Assembly (NCBI RefSeq): GCF_018390635.1
Contig: NZ_JAHBGE010000001.1
Span: 1-64,000 of the forward strand
DNA: 64,000 bases
Reading direction: 5' to 3'
Source of the DNA: Ancylobacter lacus
GTDB lineage: Bacteria; Pseudomonadota; Alphaproteobacteria; Rhizobiales; Xanthobacteraceae
A program made the translations under genes and the position numbers. Shown one piece after another: positions 32,280 to 40,594 of this stretch. The notes under the pieces are model-generated. The model had not been told where the DNA came from, ran no database searches, and was given only the letters and a program-made list of their open reading frames with translations. The stretch's first letter is position 1. The number at the start of each line of letters is the position of its first letter.

Positions 32280-33188
32280 ATGCTGCCCTCCCACAACCGC
32301 TTCGCCTACTCGCCCATCACCGCACGGCCGGATTTCACCTGGCCCGGCGGCAAGCGTCTCGCCGTCTATGTCGCGCTGTGCGTCGAGCACTTTTCCTATG
32401 GCTCCGGGCTCGGCCTCGCCTATTCGCCGGGGCTCAGCCATCCCAATTCCTACAACTGGGGCTGGCGCGAATATGGCAACCGGGTCGGGGGATGGCGGCT
32501 GATCGAGCTGTTCGAGGAATACGGCCTGCCACTGACCGTGCTCCTCAACAGCGCCTGCTACGATCACTGCCCCGAGCTGATCGCCGCTCATCGCCGGCGC
32601 GGCGATGAGATCGTCGCTCACGGGCGCACCAACTCGGAGCATCCGAACGGCATGGACGAGGCGACCGAGCGCGCCGCCATCGCCGAGGTGACGGCGCGCA
32701 TCCGCAAGGAGGAGGGCGCCCCTCCCGCCGGCTGGATGAGCCCCGGCGCCCACCCGAGCGCCCGTACCGAGGACCTGCTGGCAGCGGCCGGCTACGGCTA
32801 CACGCTGGACTGGCCGATCGACGACCAGCCGGTCTGGATGAGGACGGCTGCCGGTCCGCTGCTCGCCATGCCGTACCCGCACGAGGTCAACGACGTGCCG
32901 ATGGTGGTTCTGCACGACGGCACCGCCACCGCCTTCGCCGACATGGCGATCGACAATCTGGAGGAGATGCTGGCGCAGTCGGAGCGGCAGCCTCTCGTCT
33001 TCGGCATCACCATCCACACCTTCATCGTCGGCCAGCCCTTCCGCATCCGCCAGTTCCGCCGGGTGATGGAGGCGCTCGCCCGCCATCGCGAGCGCATCTG
33101 GTTCACCACCGCGGGCGGCTGTGCCCGGCACTATGCGTCGCTCTTCCCGGCACCCGAGACGTTCCCTGTTCAAGGCTCGCAGACATGA
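32280..33188 (+). CDS. Polysaccharide deacetylase-fold hydrolase (PuuE/imidase-like)
   Basis: A 302-aa protein of the NodB/polysaccharide deacetylase superfamily, without a signal peptide. The fold is seen in LTVLLNSACYDHCPELIAAH, the zinc-type HGRTNSEH and a late HDGT. The N-terminal RFAYSPITARPDFTWPGGKR resembles the allantoinase/PuuE and cyclic imide hydrolase group rather than chitin deacetylases. It probably opens a cyclic amide or imide or removes an acyl group in the cytoplasm. Its stop overlaps the next start. Confidence 0.78.
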   Translation: MLPSHNRFAYSPITARPDFTWPGGKRLAVYVALCVEHFSYGSGLGLAYSPGLSHPNSYNWGWREYGNRVGGWRLIELFEEYGLPLTVLLNSACYDHCPELIAAHRRRGDEIVAHGRTNSEHPNGMDEATERAAIAEVTARIRKEEGAPPAGWMSPGAHPSARTEDLLAAAGYGYTLDWPIDDQPVWMRTAAGPLLAMPYPHEVNDVPMVVLHDGTATAFADMAIDNLEEMLAQSERQPLVFGITIHTFIVGQPFRIRQFRRVMEALARHRERIWFTTAGGCARHYASLFPAPETFPVQGSQT

Positions 33189-34045
33189 GTTTCACCCAAG
33201 CCGATCCGGCTTCCATCTCGCCGGTGTCCGGGGCACGCCGTGGCGTGCACCGCATCGCCATCGCGGGTCTCGGCGCCGTGGGCCATCGCGTGGCCCGCGC
33301 CCTGGACGAGGGTCTGCCGGGTTGCCGGCTGGTCGCCGTCTCCGCCCATGACCGGGCGCGAGCGGCCGAGCGCCTTGCCGATCTCCGGCGCCCGGTGCCC
33401 GTCGTGGCCATCGAGGAGCTGGAGGGCCTTGCCGATATCGTGGTCGAATGCGCCCCGGCCGCCCTGCTCCCGGCCATCGCCGGGCCCTTCCTGAAGGCGG
33501 GCAAGACGGTGATCGTGCTGTCGTCCGGGGCGATCCTCGCCCATCAGGATCTTGTGGAGCTGGCCCGCGAGCATGGCGGGCAGATCGTCGTCCCAACCGG
33601 GGCGCTGCTCGGTCTCGATGCGGTGACGGCGGCAGCCGAGGGGGACATACGCTCGGTCCGCATGGTGACGCGAAAGCCGGTGAAGGGTCTCGTCGGCGCG
33701 CCCTATCTGGTGGAGCGCGACATCTCCATCGACAACATCACCGAGCCGGTCTGCGTCTTCGACGGCACGCCGCGGGAGGCGGCCATCGGCTTTCCCGCCA
33801 ATCTCAACGTCGCGGTGGCGCTGGCGCTCGCGGGCATCGGACCCGATCGCACCCGGCTGCAGATCTGGGCCGATCCGGCGCTTACCCGCAACACCCACAC
33901 CATCGAGGTCGATGCGGACTCCGCCAGTTTCTCGATGTCGATTGCCAATGTGCCGACGGAAAACCCCAAGACCGGGCGCATCACCGCGCTGTCCGTCATT
34001 TCCTACCTTCGTAAGCTCGACGCGCCGCTGCGGGTGGGTTCGTAG
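33185..34045 (+). CDS. Aspartate dehydrogenase-like oxidoreductase
   Basis: A 286-aa NAD(P)-binding protein with the dinucleotide site IAGLGAVGHRVARAL at about residues 25-39. The aspartate dehydrogenase (NadX) family pattern is clear: PSGALLGLD-like PTGALLGLDAVTAAAEGDIR, FPANLNVAVALALAGIGPDR and NTHTIEVDADSASFSMSIAN with the catalytic-region His. NadX converts aspartate to iminoaspartate/oxaloacetate. Here it is not with nadA or nadC but in a catabolic operon, so it likely deaminates an amino-acid intermediate. The start overlaps the hydrolase stop (ATGA). Confidence 0.82.
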   Translation: MSFTQADPASISPVSGARRGVHRIAIAGLGAVGHRVARALDEGLPGCRLVAVSAHDRARAAERLADLRRPVPVVAIEELEGLADIVVECAPAALLPAIAGPFLKAGKTVIVLSSGAILAHQDLVELAREHGGQIVVPTGALLGLDAVTAAAEGDIRSVRMVTRKPVKGLVGAPYLVERDISIDNITEPVCVFDGTPREAAIGFPANLNVAVALALAGIGPDRTRLQIWADPALTRNTHTIEVDADSASFSMSIANVPTENPKTGRITALSVISYLRKLDAPLRVGS

Positions 34046-34057
34046 AAAGTCATTCCG

Positions 34058-34843
34058 ATGGATCTGGAACTGAAGGAGCGCACCGCGCTGGTTCTCGGCG
34101 CGGGCGGCGGGCTGGGGCGCGCCATCGCGCGGACCCTGGCGCGCGAGGGAGCGAGGGTGGCGCTGGTCGACATCGACGCCGATGCGCTGGCCCTTACCGA
34201 GGCCGAACTGGCGGCACTGGGGGCGAAGTCGCACACCCGGGTGTGGGATCTCGCCGACATCGCCGCGTGCGAGGGGCATGTCGCGTCCATCGAGGCCGCC
34301 CTCGGGCCGGTCGATATCCTCGTCAACAATACCGGCGGGCCGCCGCCGAGCGCCGCGCACGGGGTGGCGCCGACGGTGTGGGAGGGACAGTTCCGCGCCA
34401 TGGTTCTGTCGGTGATCCATCTCACTGATCGGGTGCTGCCGGGCATGCGCGAGCGCGGATGGGGCAGGGTCATAACCTCGACGTCCTCTGGCGTGATTGC
34501 CCCCATTCCCAATCTCGGCGTGTCCAACGCCCTGCGCGCCAGCCTGGTCGGCTGGTCGAAGACGCTGGCGCGGGAGGTGGCCCGGGACGGCGTCACCGCC
34601 AACGTGATCCTGCCCGGCCGCATCGCCACCGCCCGCATCCGCTTTCTCGACGAGCAGAAGGCGAAGCGCGAAGGGCGGAGCCTCGAGGCCGTCGTGGCCG
34701 AGAGCACGGCCTCCATCCCGATGGGGCGCTACGGCCTGCCGGAGGAATATGCCGACGCCGTCGCCTTCCTCGCCAGCGCCCGCGCCGCCTACATCACCGG
34801 ATCGGTGATCCGCGTCGACGGTGGCTATCTCCCCAATATCTGA
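34058..34843 (+). CDS. Short-chain dehydrogenase/reductase
   Basis: A 261-aa SDR with cofactor site VLGAGGGLGRAIA (residues 12-24), NNTGGPPP in place of NNAG, and a C-terminal YITGSVIRVDGGYLPNI. The usual catalytic YxxxK is not obvious: after ITSTSSGVIAPIPNLGVSN the expected Tyr position reads N/V, so it may be the variant subgroup related to 3-oxoacyl reductase-like proteins with altered catalysis. It lies within the operon, 12 bp after the previous gene. Confidence 0.85.
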   Translation: MDLELKERTALVLGAGGGLGRAIARTLAREGARVALVDIDADALALTEAELAALGAKSHTRVWDLADIAACEGHVASIEAALGPVDILVNNTGGPPPSAAHGVAPTVWEGQFRAMVLSVIHLTDRVLPGMRERGWGRVITSTSSGVIAPIPNLGVSNALRASLVGWSKTLAREVARDGVTANVILPGRIATARIRFLDEQKAKREGRSLEAVVAESTASIPMGRYGLPEEYADAVAFLASARAAYITGSVIRVDGGYLPNI

Positions 34844-34859
34844 TCGAGCGAGACCGCAC

Positions 34860-35576
34860 ATGACCACCACGAGCCAAGCCACGGCGCCCGCGCCTGCGGC
34901 CTTCACCCCCGAGCAGAAGGCCGACATCCGCCGGCGCTATCTCGCCGTCGACACCTCCAATGTCGCCGACGTGCTCGATACGCTCGGCCTGATGGACCAG
35001 AGCCTTTCCGGCGACTTCGCGCCCTATCCCGCGCAGCAGAACCGCATCGCCGGCTGGGCCTACACCATCCGCGGCCAGAAGACGCCCTATCCGCTCGGCG
35101 GCGACGCCGACAAGATGACGGCGTGCCACGGCGTCGGCCCCGACGAGCTCACCGTGTGGAGCGGCGACGGCGAGGGCGTATGCTATTTCGGTGAGCTGAT
35201 CGCGCTCGGCATGAAGGAGCGCGGCTGCGTCGGGGCCGTGATCGACGGCGGCATTCGCGACATCCGCTGGATCGGCGAGCACGGCTTTCCGGTTTTCGCG
35301 CGCTACCGCACGCCGACCCAGTCGATCGGCCGCTGGAAGGTGAATGCCTGGCAGGTGCCGGTGGTGTTGCGCGGCGCCACCAGCCGCACCGTGGAGGTGG
35401 CGCCGGGCGACTTCCTGCTGGGCGACGAGGACGGGGTGATCGTGATCCCGGCCCGGGTGGTCGAGACCGTGCTCGTGGAAGCCGAGCGCCTGACCCGGAT
35501 CGAGATGTCGATCAGGGAGGAGCTGGCCGACGGCCTGTCGCTTGCGGACGCGCTGGCGAAGTACGGTCACGTCTGA
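34860..35576 (+). CDS. RraA/HMG-aldolase family protein
   Basis: A 238-aa protein of the RraA/4-hydroxy-4-methyl-2-oxoglutarate aldolase family. Landmarks: DTSNVADVLDTLGL, AGWAYTIRG, FGELIALGMKERGCVGAVIDGGIRD (seen in two adjoining parts, with the metal-site Asp in DGGIRD) and the late GDFLLGDEDGVIVIP. Members of this family include aldolases and oxaloacetate decarboxylases. Oxaloacetate formed by the aspartate-dehydrogenase-like enzyme could be a substrate, giving pyruvate; this is speculative. Confidence 0.85.
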   Translation: MTTTSQATAPAPAAFTPEQKADIRRRYLAVDTSNVADVLDTLGLMDQSLSGDFAPYPAQQNRIAGWAYTIRGQKTPYPLGGDADKMTACHGVGPDELTVWSGDGEGVCYFGELIALGMKERGCVGAVIDGGIRDIRWIGEHGFPVFARYRTPTQSIGRWKVNAWQVPVVLRGATSRTVEVAPGDFLLGDEDGVIVIPARVVETVLVEAERLTRIEMSIREELADGLSLADALAKYGHV

Positions 35577-35589
35577 GCCCCTCAATTCT

Positions 35590-35620
35590 GCCTGGCGGGC
35601 AAAGCCATTGCCGGCCAGGC
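35590..35620 (+). repeat. Intra-operon hairpin before the amidase gene
   Basis: GCCTGGC-G-GGCAA-AGCCA-TTGCC-G-GCCAGGC: a 7-bp outer and 5-bp inner stem with a G/G mismatch. It sits 13 bp after the RraA-like stop and 22 bp before the amidase start and could stabilise upstream mRNA or attenuate the last gene. Confidence 0.55.
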
Positions 35621-35642
35621 GCCTCGCCACCCGGAGCCGATC

Positions 35643-36971
35643 ATGCCCCAGAGCCTCGACGATATCGCCGCCGACCTCACTGCCGGCCGCACGGATCCGG
35701 TCCGGCTGGTCGAGCGGGCGCTCGACCGGGCCGCCGGGAGCGAGGCGGTGTTCATAACCCTGATGCCCGAACCCGCGCTGGCGCAGGCCCATGCGGCACG
35801 CCGGCGATGGGCGGAGGGGCGTCCGCTCGGGCCGCATGACGGCGTTCCGATCGCGTGGAAGGACCTGTTCGAGATCGCCGGCACCCGCACCACCGCCGGT
35901 TCGCGGACCCGGCACGACGCGGCGCCCGCACAGGCGGACGCCCCGGTTGTCGCGGCGACCCGGCGCCTCGGTTTCATCCCGATCGGTAAGACCAATCTCA
36001 GCGAGTTCGCGTTTTCCGGCCTTGGCGCCAACCCGCATTTCGGCACCCCGACCGCCGACCTGCCGGGAGAGCCCCGCATGCCCGGCGGCTCGTCCTGCGG
36101 CTCGGCGGTCGCGGTGCAGCGGGGGATCGTGCCCGCGGCGATCGGCACCGATACGGCCGGCTCGGTGCGGGTGCCCGCGGCCTTCACCGGCTGCGCCGGC
36201 TACAAGGCCTCGCAGGCCCGATACGACATGGCCGGCGTATTTCCTCTGGCACACAGCCTCGACAGTCTCGGGCCGTTAGCGTCCAGCGTCGCCGATTGCG
36301 CAACGCTGGACGCCGCGATGCGCGGCACCGCATGGCGCCGGCCGTCACCAGAGCCCGGACGCTTCGTCGTCGACGATGCGATTCTGGACGATCCCTTGCT
36401 CACGCCGCCGGTGCGCGCCCATTTTGCCGATGTGGTGGACCGGCTGTCGCGCCACGCGCCCGTACGCCGCCAACGGGTAGAGGCCTGGCACCGCTCGCGT
36501 GAAGCCATCGCCACCCATGGCTGGCTCGGTGCCTATGAGGCGAGGGCGCTCCACCTGTCGACGCTGAACGGCCCGAACCGCACGCTGGTCGATTCCCGTG
36601 TGCTGAGCCGACTCGACGGCGCCGCGCGCATCTCCGCCGAGGCGGCAGCGCATCTCGTCGCCATCCGTTCCGGCGAGATGCAGCGTCTGCGCACCGAACT
36701 CGACGGCGCGACGCTGCTTCTGCCGCCGGTCCGGCATGTTCCTCCCCTTATCGCGCCTCTGGAGGCCGATACCGCCCTCTTCGCCGAGGTCAATGTCGCG
36801 ACCCTCGCATGGACGATGATCGCGAGTTTCCTCGACATGCCGGGCGTGGCTCTCCCGACCGGGTGGACCGCGGAGGGGCTTCCCCTCTCGACCCTGCTCT
36901 CTAAGGGTTCGGGTGGCGACGACGCCCTTCTCGCGCAGGCGCTATGGGCGGAGTCGATCCTGCGGGGATGA
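35643..36971 (+). CDS. Amidase (amidase signature family)
   Basis: A 442-aa enzyme with the Ser-cisSer-Lys catalytic set: Lys73 (IAWKDLFE), Ser150 (MPGGSSCGSA) and nucleophile Ser174 (GTDTAGSVRVP). The spacing of 24 between the two serines matches malonamidase E2. The glycine/serine-rich core and the Cys-for-Gly in GGSSCGSA are normal variation. It hydrolyses an amide to acid plus ammonia and is the last gene of the operon. With the cyclic amide hydrolase-like protein at 32280 it suggests stepwise opening of an imported amide or imide. Confidence 0.9.
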   Translation: MPQSLDDIAADLTAGRTDPVRLVERALDRAAGSEAVFITLMPEPALAQAHAARRRWAEGRPLGPHDGVPIAWKDLFEIAGTRTTAGSRTRHDAAPAQADAPVVAATRRLGFIPIGKTNLSEFAFSGLGANPHFGTPTADLPGEPRMPGGSSCGSAVAVQRGIVPAAIGTDTAGSVRVPAAFTGCAGYKASQARYDMAGVFPLAHSLDSLGPLASSVADCATLDAAMRGTAWRRPSPEPGRFVVDDAILDDPLLTPPVRAHFADVVDRLSRHAPVRRQRVEAWHRSREAIATHGWLGAYEARALHLSTLNGPNRTLVDSRVLSRLDGAARISAEAAAHLVAIRSGEMQRLRTELDGATLLLPPVRHVPPLIAPLEADTALFAEVNVATLAWTMIASFLDMPGVALPTGWTAEGLPLSTLLSKGSGGDDALLAQALWAESILRG

Positions 36972-37062
36972 ACGCCGGCGCTTCGGCCGGCCGACGATCC
37001 TGAAGGCGCGGGACCCGCCGAAGAACGCGGCGGCCCCGCTCCACATTGAGCGATGCGGCGCC

Positions 37063-38310
37063 TCAGCTCCAGGCGTGCAGAGGAGGCTTCTCCCCGTTCA
37101 GCGCGTGGTTGCCGAGGATCGCATACTTCCAGCGGACGGGGTCGTGCAGCGTGTGCGTCCGCGCGTTGCGCCAGTGACGATCGAGATTGTGCTCGGCAAG
37201 CGTCGAGCGGGTGCCGGCCAGCTCGAACAGCTTGTTGGTCGCGGCGATGGCCACTTCGGTCGAGAGTATCTTGGCCTCGGCGGTCACGAGCTGCGCCTGC
37301 GCGACGGTGTCGGCGTTGGGGTTCGCCACGGCGGCGTCGATGGCCCAGCCCGCCTTGTCCTGCAGCGCCTGCGCCGCGTGCAGGCGCAGGGTGAGGTCGC
37401 CGATGGCCTGGATGGTGTAGGGGTCCTGCCAGGCGTATTCCTGGCCGCTGTCGATCCAGGCCCGCGACCTGTTGCGCACGAAGCGCACCGTTTCGTCGAT
37501 CGCCGCCTTCGCGATGCCGGTGTCCACCGCCACCTGGATGATCTGGAAGATGGCGCCGTCGGCGGTCGGCTCGACATAGCCCTTGTAGCCCGGCACGAGA
37601 TGGGTCTTCGGTACCTTCACATTCTCGATCAGGACGGTGCCCGAGAGCGTGGTGCGCTGGCCGAAGCTCGACCAGTCGTCGATGACGGACAGGCCGGGCG
37701 CGTTGCGGTCGGCGATCGCGTACCAGGCGCGTCCCTCGTCGTCGAGCGCGACGATCGGCACGAGATGGGCGAGGATGGCGCCCGTCGCATAGAATTTGCG
37801 GCCGTTCACCACGACGTGGTCGCCGGCATCGGTGAAGCGGGTCTCGAAATCCGCCGCGCGCTTCGAGCCGAATTCGGAGAAGGCGTTGCCGAAACGGGTC
37901 CCCTTCAGGATTTCGCCGAACAGCAGCTTCTGCTGGTCGGGATCGGAGACGGTGCGGATGGCGGCCACCACGCCGAGATGGTTCTGCGAGATCTGGCCGA
38001 TGGAGGAATCGGCGGCGGAGATGATCTCGACCACTTTGGCGAGGGTGGCGTAGGACACTTCCGGGCCGCCGAACGCCTTCGGCACATTGATGGACCAGAG
38101 CCCGCTCTGCGAGAAGGCGTCGAGTTCGGCGAGCGGCCAGATGCGCTCGCGGTCACGCCGCGCGGCTTCCTTCTCGAACTCCGCGGCAAGCTTGCTGGCC
38201 ACCTCGATGGCCTCGGCGTCGCTCGAAATGATGTGGGCCGGCGTGTCCGGCCGCGGCACGCCGGGCACCGGCGTGCCCTGGATCGTGACGTCGATCTTGG
38301 GGACAGTCAT
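37063..38310 (-). CDS. sfnB: SfnB-type acyl-CoA-dehydrogenase-fold sulfur oxidoreductase
   Basis: A 415-aa flavoprotein of the acyl-CoA dehydrogenase fold, in the SfnB/DszC branch. Landmarks: SQSGLWSINVPKAFGGPEVS, SSIGQISQNHLGVVAAI, FGNAFSEFGSKRAADFETR (FMN/FAD contact), RNRSRAWIDSGQEYAWQDPY and the C-terminal RHWRNARTHTLHDPVRWK. The family works on organosulfur compounds under sulfate limitation with reduced flavin from a partner reductase such as MsuE. It is the last gene of the msuE-sfnG-ABC-sfnB operon, 28 bp after the ATPase gene. DszC-like DBT oxidation is less likely. Confidence 0.88.
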   Translation of the reverse strand: MTVPKIDVTIQGTPVPGVPRPDTPAHIISSDAEAIEVASKLAAEFEKEAARRDRERIWPLAELDAFSQSGLWSINVPKAFGGPEVSYATLAKVVEIISAADSSIGQISQNHLGVVAAIRTVSDPDQQKLLFGEILKGTRFGNAFSEFGSKRAADFETRFTDAGDHVVVNGRKFYATGAILAHLVPIVALDDEGRAWYAIADRNAPGLSVIDDWSSFGQRTTLSGTVLIENVKVPKTHLVPGYKGYVEPTADGAIFQIIQVAVDTGIAKAAIDETVRFVRNRSRAWIDSGQEYAWQDPYTIQAIGDLTLRLHAAQALQDKAGWAIDAAVANPNADTVAQAQLVTAEAKILSTEVAIAATNKLFELAGTRSTLAEHNLDRHWRNARTHTLHDPVRWKYAILGNHALNGEKPPLHAWS

Positions 38311-38337
38311 GGCGGTTTCCTCGCATGTATGATGGGT

Positions 38338-39150
38338 TCAGGCGGCCGACCGGCTGTCGCCGCCGAGGGGGCCGTCGCGGTGCGGCGTTCGCAGGCCGAG
38401 ATAGAAGGCCTTGATATCCTCGCGGGCCCGAAGCTCGGCGGCCGGGCCCTCCAGCACCGCGCGGCCGTTCTCCAGCACGGTGGCGCGGTGGGCGTAGCGC
38501 AGGGCCACGGTCGAATTCTGCTCGGCGACGAGGAGGGTCAGACCCTCGGTTTCGTTCAATTTTCTCAAAGTGCTGAAGATGGCCTCGACCACGAGCGGGG
38601 CGAGCCCCATGGAAGGCTCGTCGAGCACCAGGAGACGGGGCCGGGCCATCAGCGCGCGGCCGATCGCCGTCATCTGCTGCTCGCCGCCCGAGGTCAGGCC
38701 GGCGCTGGTGCGGCGCTTCTCCTTCAGGCGCGGGAAGAAGGCGTAGACCCGTTCAAGGTCGGTCTGTGCCTCGGAGCGGCTGGCGCTGCGACCGAGCGCC
38801 CCGGTGAGGAGGTTCTCTTCCACCGTGAGCGATCGGAAGCAATGGCGTCCCTCCAGCACCTGAACGAGACCGCGCCGGACAAGATCCGCCGGGCTGGTCC
38901 GCTCGACGATTTCGCCGTCGAAGCGGATGTGACCGCGCGTGATCTGTCCGCGCTCGGCAGGCAGGAGGTGGGAAACCGCCTTGAGCGTCGTCGTCTTGCC
39001 CGCGCCGTTGGCGCCGAGCAGCGCGCGTATCTCGCCCCGCCGGACGGCGAGGCTGACGCCGCGCAGCGCGACGATGGCGTGATTGTAGGTCGCCTCCACG
39101 TCCTCGAGGACGAGCAGCGGCGCATCTTGGGCAGGGGTCGGACCGGTCAT
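38338..39150 (-). CDS. Branched-chain-type ABC transporter ATPase (LivF-like)
   Basis: A 270-aa ATPase with Walker A GANGAGKTTT, signature SGGEQQMTAIGRAL (TSGGEQQ) and Walker B LLVLDEPSMGLAP, typical of LivF. An ATG ten codons upstream (39180) is possible. A binding protein, two permeases and a LivG-like ATPase in the same operon make a complete five-part importer. It lies in a sulfone/sulfonate operon, so organosulfur import is more likely than leucine. Confidence 0.92.
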   Translation of the reverse strand: MTGPTPAQDAPLLVLEDVEATYNHAIVALRGVSLAVRRGEIRALLGANGAGKTTTLKAVSHLLPAERGQITRGHIRFDGEIVERTSPADLVRRGLVQVLEGRHCFRSLTVEENLLTGALGRSASRSEAQTDLERVYAFFPRLKEKRRTSAGLTSGGEQQMTAIGRALMARPRLLVLDEPSMGLAPLVVEAIFSTLRKLNETEGLTLLVAEQNSTVALRYAHRATVLENGRAVLEGPAAELRAREDIKAFYLGLRTPHRDGPLGGDSRSAA

Positions 39151-39197
39151 GGCGAAGTCCCGTGGCTGGGCGCGCGGCATGGGCCGCGCGCCGGGGC

Positions 39198-40532
39198 TCA
39201 GTTGGTCACCTGGTCGGCGTCAGCGGCGGTGCGGAGCGGGATGTTGTGCTCCTTGGCATAGGCTTCCGACGACTTCTCGATGATCGGCCGCAGCAGGGCC
39301 CAGTCCGGCGCGATCCAGTCGGAAACGACGTTCCACTTGCTGCCGTCCCACTGCTGGAAGGTCACGAGGCCATCGCCCTCGTGGTTGTCCCAGGTGACGT
39401 TGATGGAGTGGAACAGCCCCTTGGCCCCCAGCGCCTCGACCCGGGCGGGATCCAGCTTGAGGTGCTCGAGGCCCCAGCGGACTTCGTCGCCGGTGAGGGT
39501 GCGCTTGCCGAATTTCTCCTGGGCGATGCGGATGGCCTCGACGTTGAGGATGCCGTTCACCACGCCGAGGTTGTGGTAGACGCTGCCGATGCGCTTCTTG
39601 TCCTCGAGATTGCCCTTGCCGGCGTCATAGACGACCTTCTGGATCTCCTGCAGCACCGGATACTGGGCGCCGGACGCCTGGGTGGTGATGGCGGTATAGC
39701 CCTTGGCGGCGTCACCGGCGGGGATGACATCCTCTTCCGAGTTCGACCAGACATTGCCGATGATGCGATCGGCGGGGAAGCCGGTCTTCTGCGCCGTCTT
39801 GAGCGCCACGGGGTTCATCACGCCCCAGCCGCGCAGCACGACATAGTCGGGCTTGGCGCGACGGATGGTGAGCCACTGCGCCTGCTGCTCGTTGCCGGGA
39901 TGCGGCACCTCGATCTGCTGGACCTCGAAGCCGTACTTCTTCGCCAGCAGCTCATAGATCGGGATGGTCTCCTTGCCGTAGGGCGAGCCGTGATAGAGCA
40001 CCACGATCTTCTTGCCCTTCAGCTTGTCCAGCCCGCCTTCCTTGGTGCCGAGGTAGTTGATGATGCCCGACGTCTCGCTGTAGGGGTTCAGCAGCAGCGG
40101 GAAGATGTACTTGAACACCCGGCCGTCGGTTGAATCGGTGCGGCCGTGGTTGATGGTGAGCAGCGGCACCTTGTCGGCGGTCACCCGGTCGATCAGCGCG
40201 TAGGCGATGCCGACCGAGAGCGGGTTCCAGGTCGCGATGCCGGGATGGTTCTTGAACCGCTCATAGACCTCGACGCCCTTTTCGACCTCGTACTGGGTCT
40301 CGCCCTCGTCCCACGTCAGCTTGACGCCGTTGACGCCGCCGTCGCGGATGTTGATCAGGTTGAGATAGTCGATGAAGCCGCCAAAGAATCCTGTGCCGCC
40401 GGCGGCGTAGGGGCCGACGCGGTAGCTTTGCAGCGGAAAGAACTGTTCGTCGGCGAAGGCCGCGGTGGACAGCGGGAGGAGGGCGAGCGCGGCGGAGAGC
40501 GCCGTTGCCTTGAGTAGCCGGGAGAGGCTCAT
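39198..40532 (-). CDS. Branched-chain-type ABC transporter substrate-binding protein
   Basis: A 444-aa periplasmic protein with a signal peptide (MSLSRLLKATALSAALALLP, cleavage near AFA-D) and the PBP type I fold of the LivK/Urt group: FGGFIDYLNLINIRDGG, VPLLTINHGRTDSTDGRVF, GKKIVVLYHGSPYGKE. It is unusually long for LivK (about 370 aa) and close to the lengths seen in amide or aromatic-acid binding proteins of this class. Its ligand is unknown; operon context predicts an organosulfur compound. The long frame upstream to 42617 is antisense to permease genes and rejected. Confidence 0.9.
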   Translation of the reverse strand: MSLSRLLKATALSAALALLPLSTAAFADEQFFPLQSYRVGPYAAGGTGFFGGFIDYLNLINIRDGGVNGVKLTWDEGETQYEVEKGVEVYERFKNHPGIATWNPLSVGIAYALIDRVTADKVPLLTINHGRTDSTDGRVFKYIFPLLLNPYSETSGIINYLGTKEGGLDKLKGKKIVVLYHGSPYGKETIPIYELLAKKYGFEVQQIEVPHPGNEQQAQWLTIRRAKPDYVVLRGWGVMNPVALKTAQKTGFPADRIIGNVWSNSEEDVIPAGDAAKGYTAITTQASGAQYPVLQEIQKVVYDAGKGNLEDKKRIGSVYHNLGVVNGILNVEAIRIAQEKFGKRTLTGDEVRWGLEHLKLDPARVEALGAKGLFHSINVTWDNHEGDGLVTFQQWDGSKWNVVSDWIAPDWALLRPIIEKSSEAYAKEHNIPLRTAADADQVTN

Positions 40533-40594
40533 GATAGACCCCGTTGGATGGATGAAGAGGTTTTGGCCGCAGGCCTTGGGCGTGCGGTGAGATG

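Noticed and set aside
31062-33173. A 703-codon open frame on the minus strand
   Set aside because: It is antisense to the binding protein and PDA-fold hydrolase genes and has a low-complexity His/Arg/Gly-rich translation.
36913-39261. A 782-codon open frame on the + strand
   Set aside because: It is antisense to sfnB and the LivF-like ATPase, whose sequences show clear family motifs. The frame is open only because of high GC.
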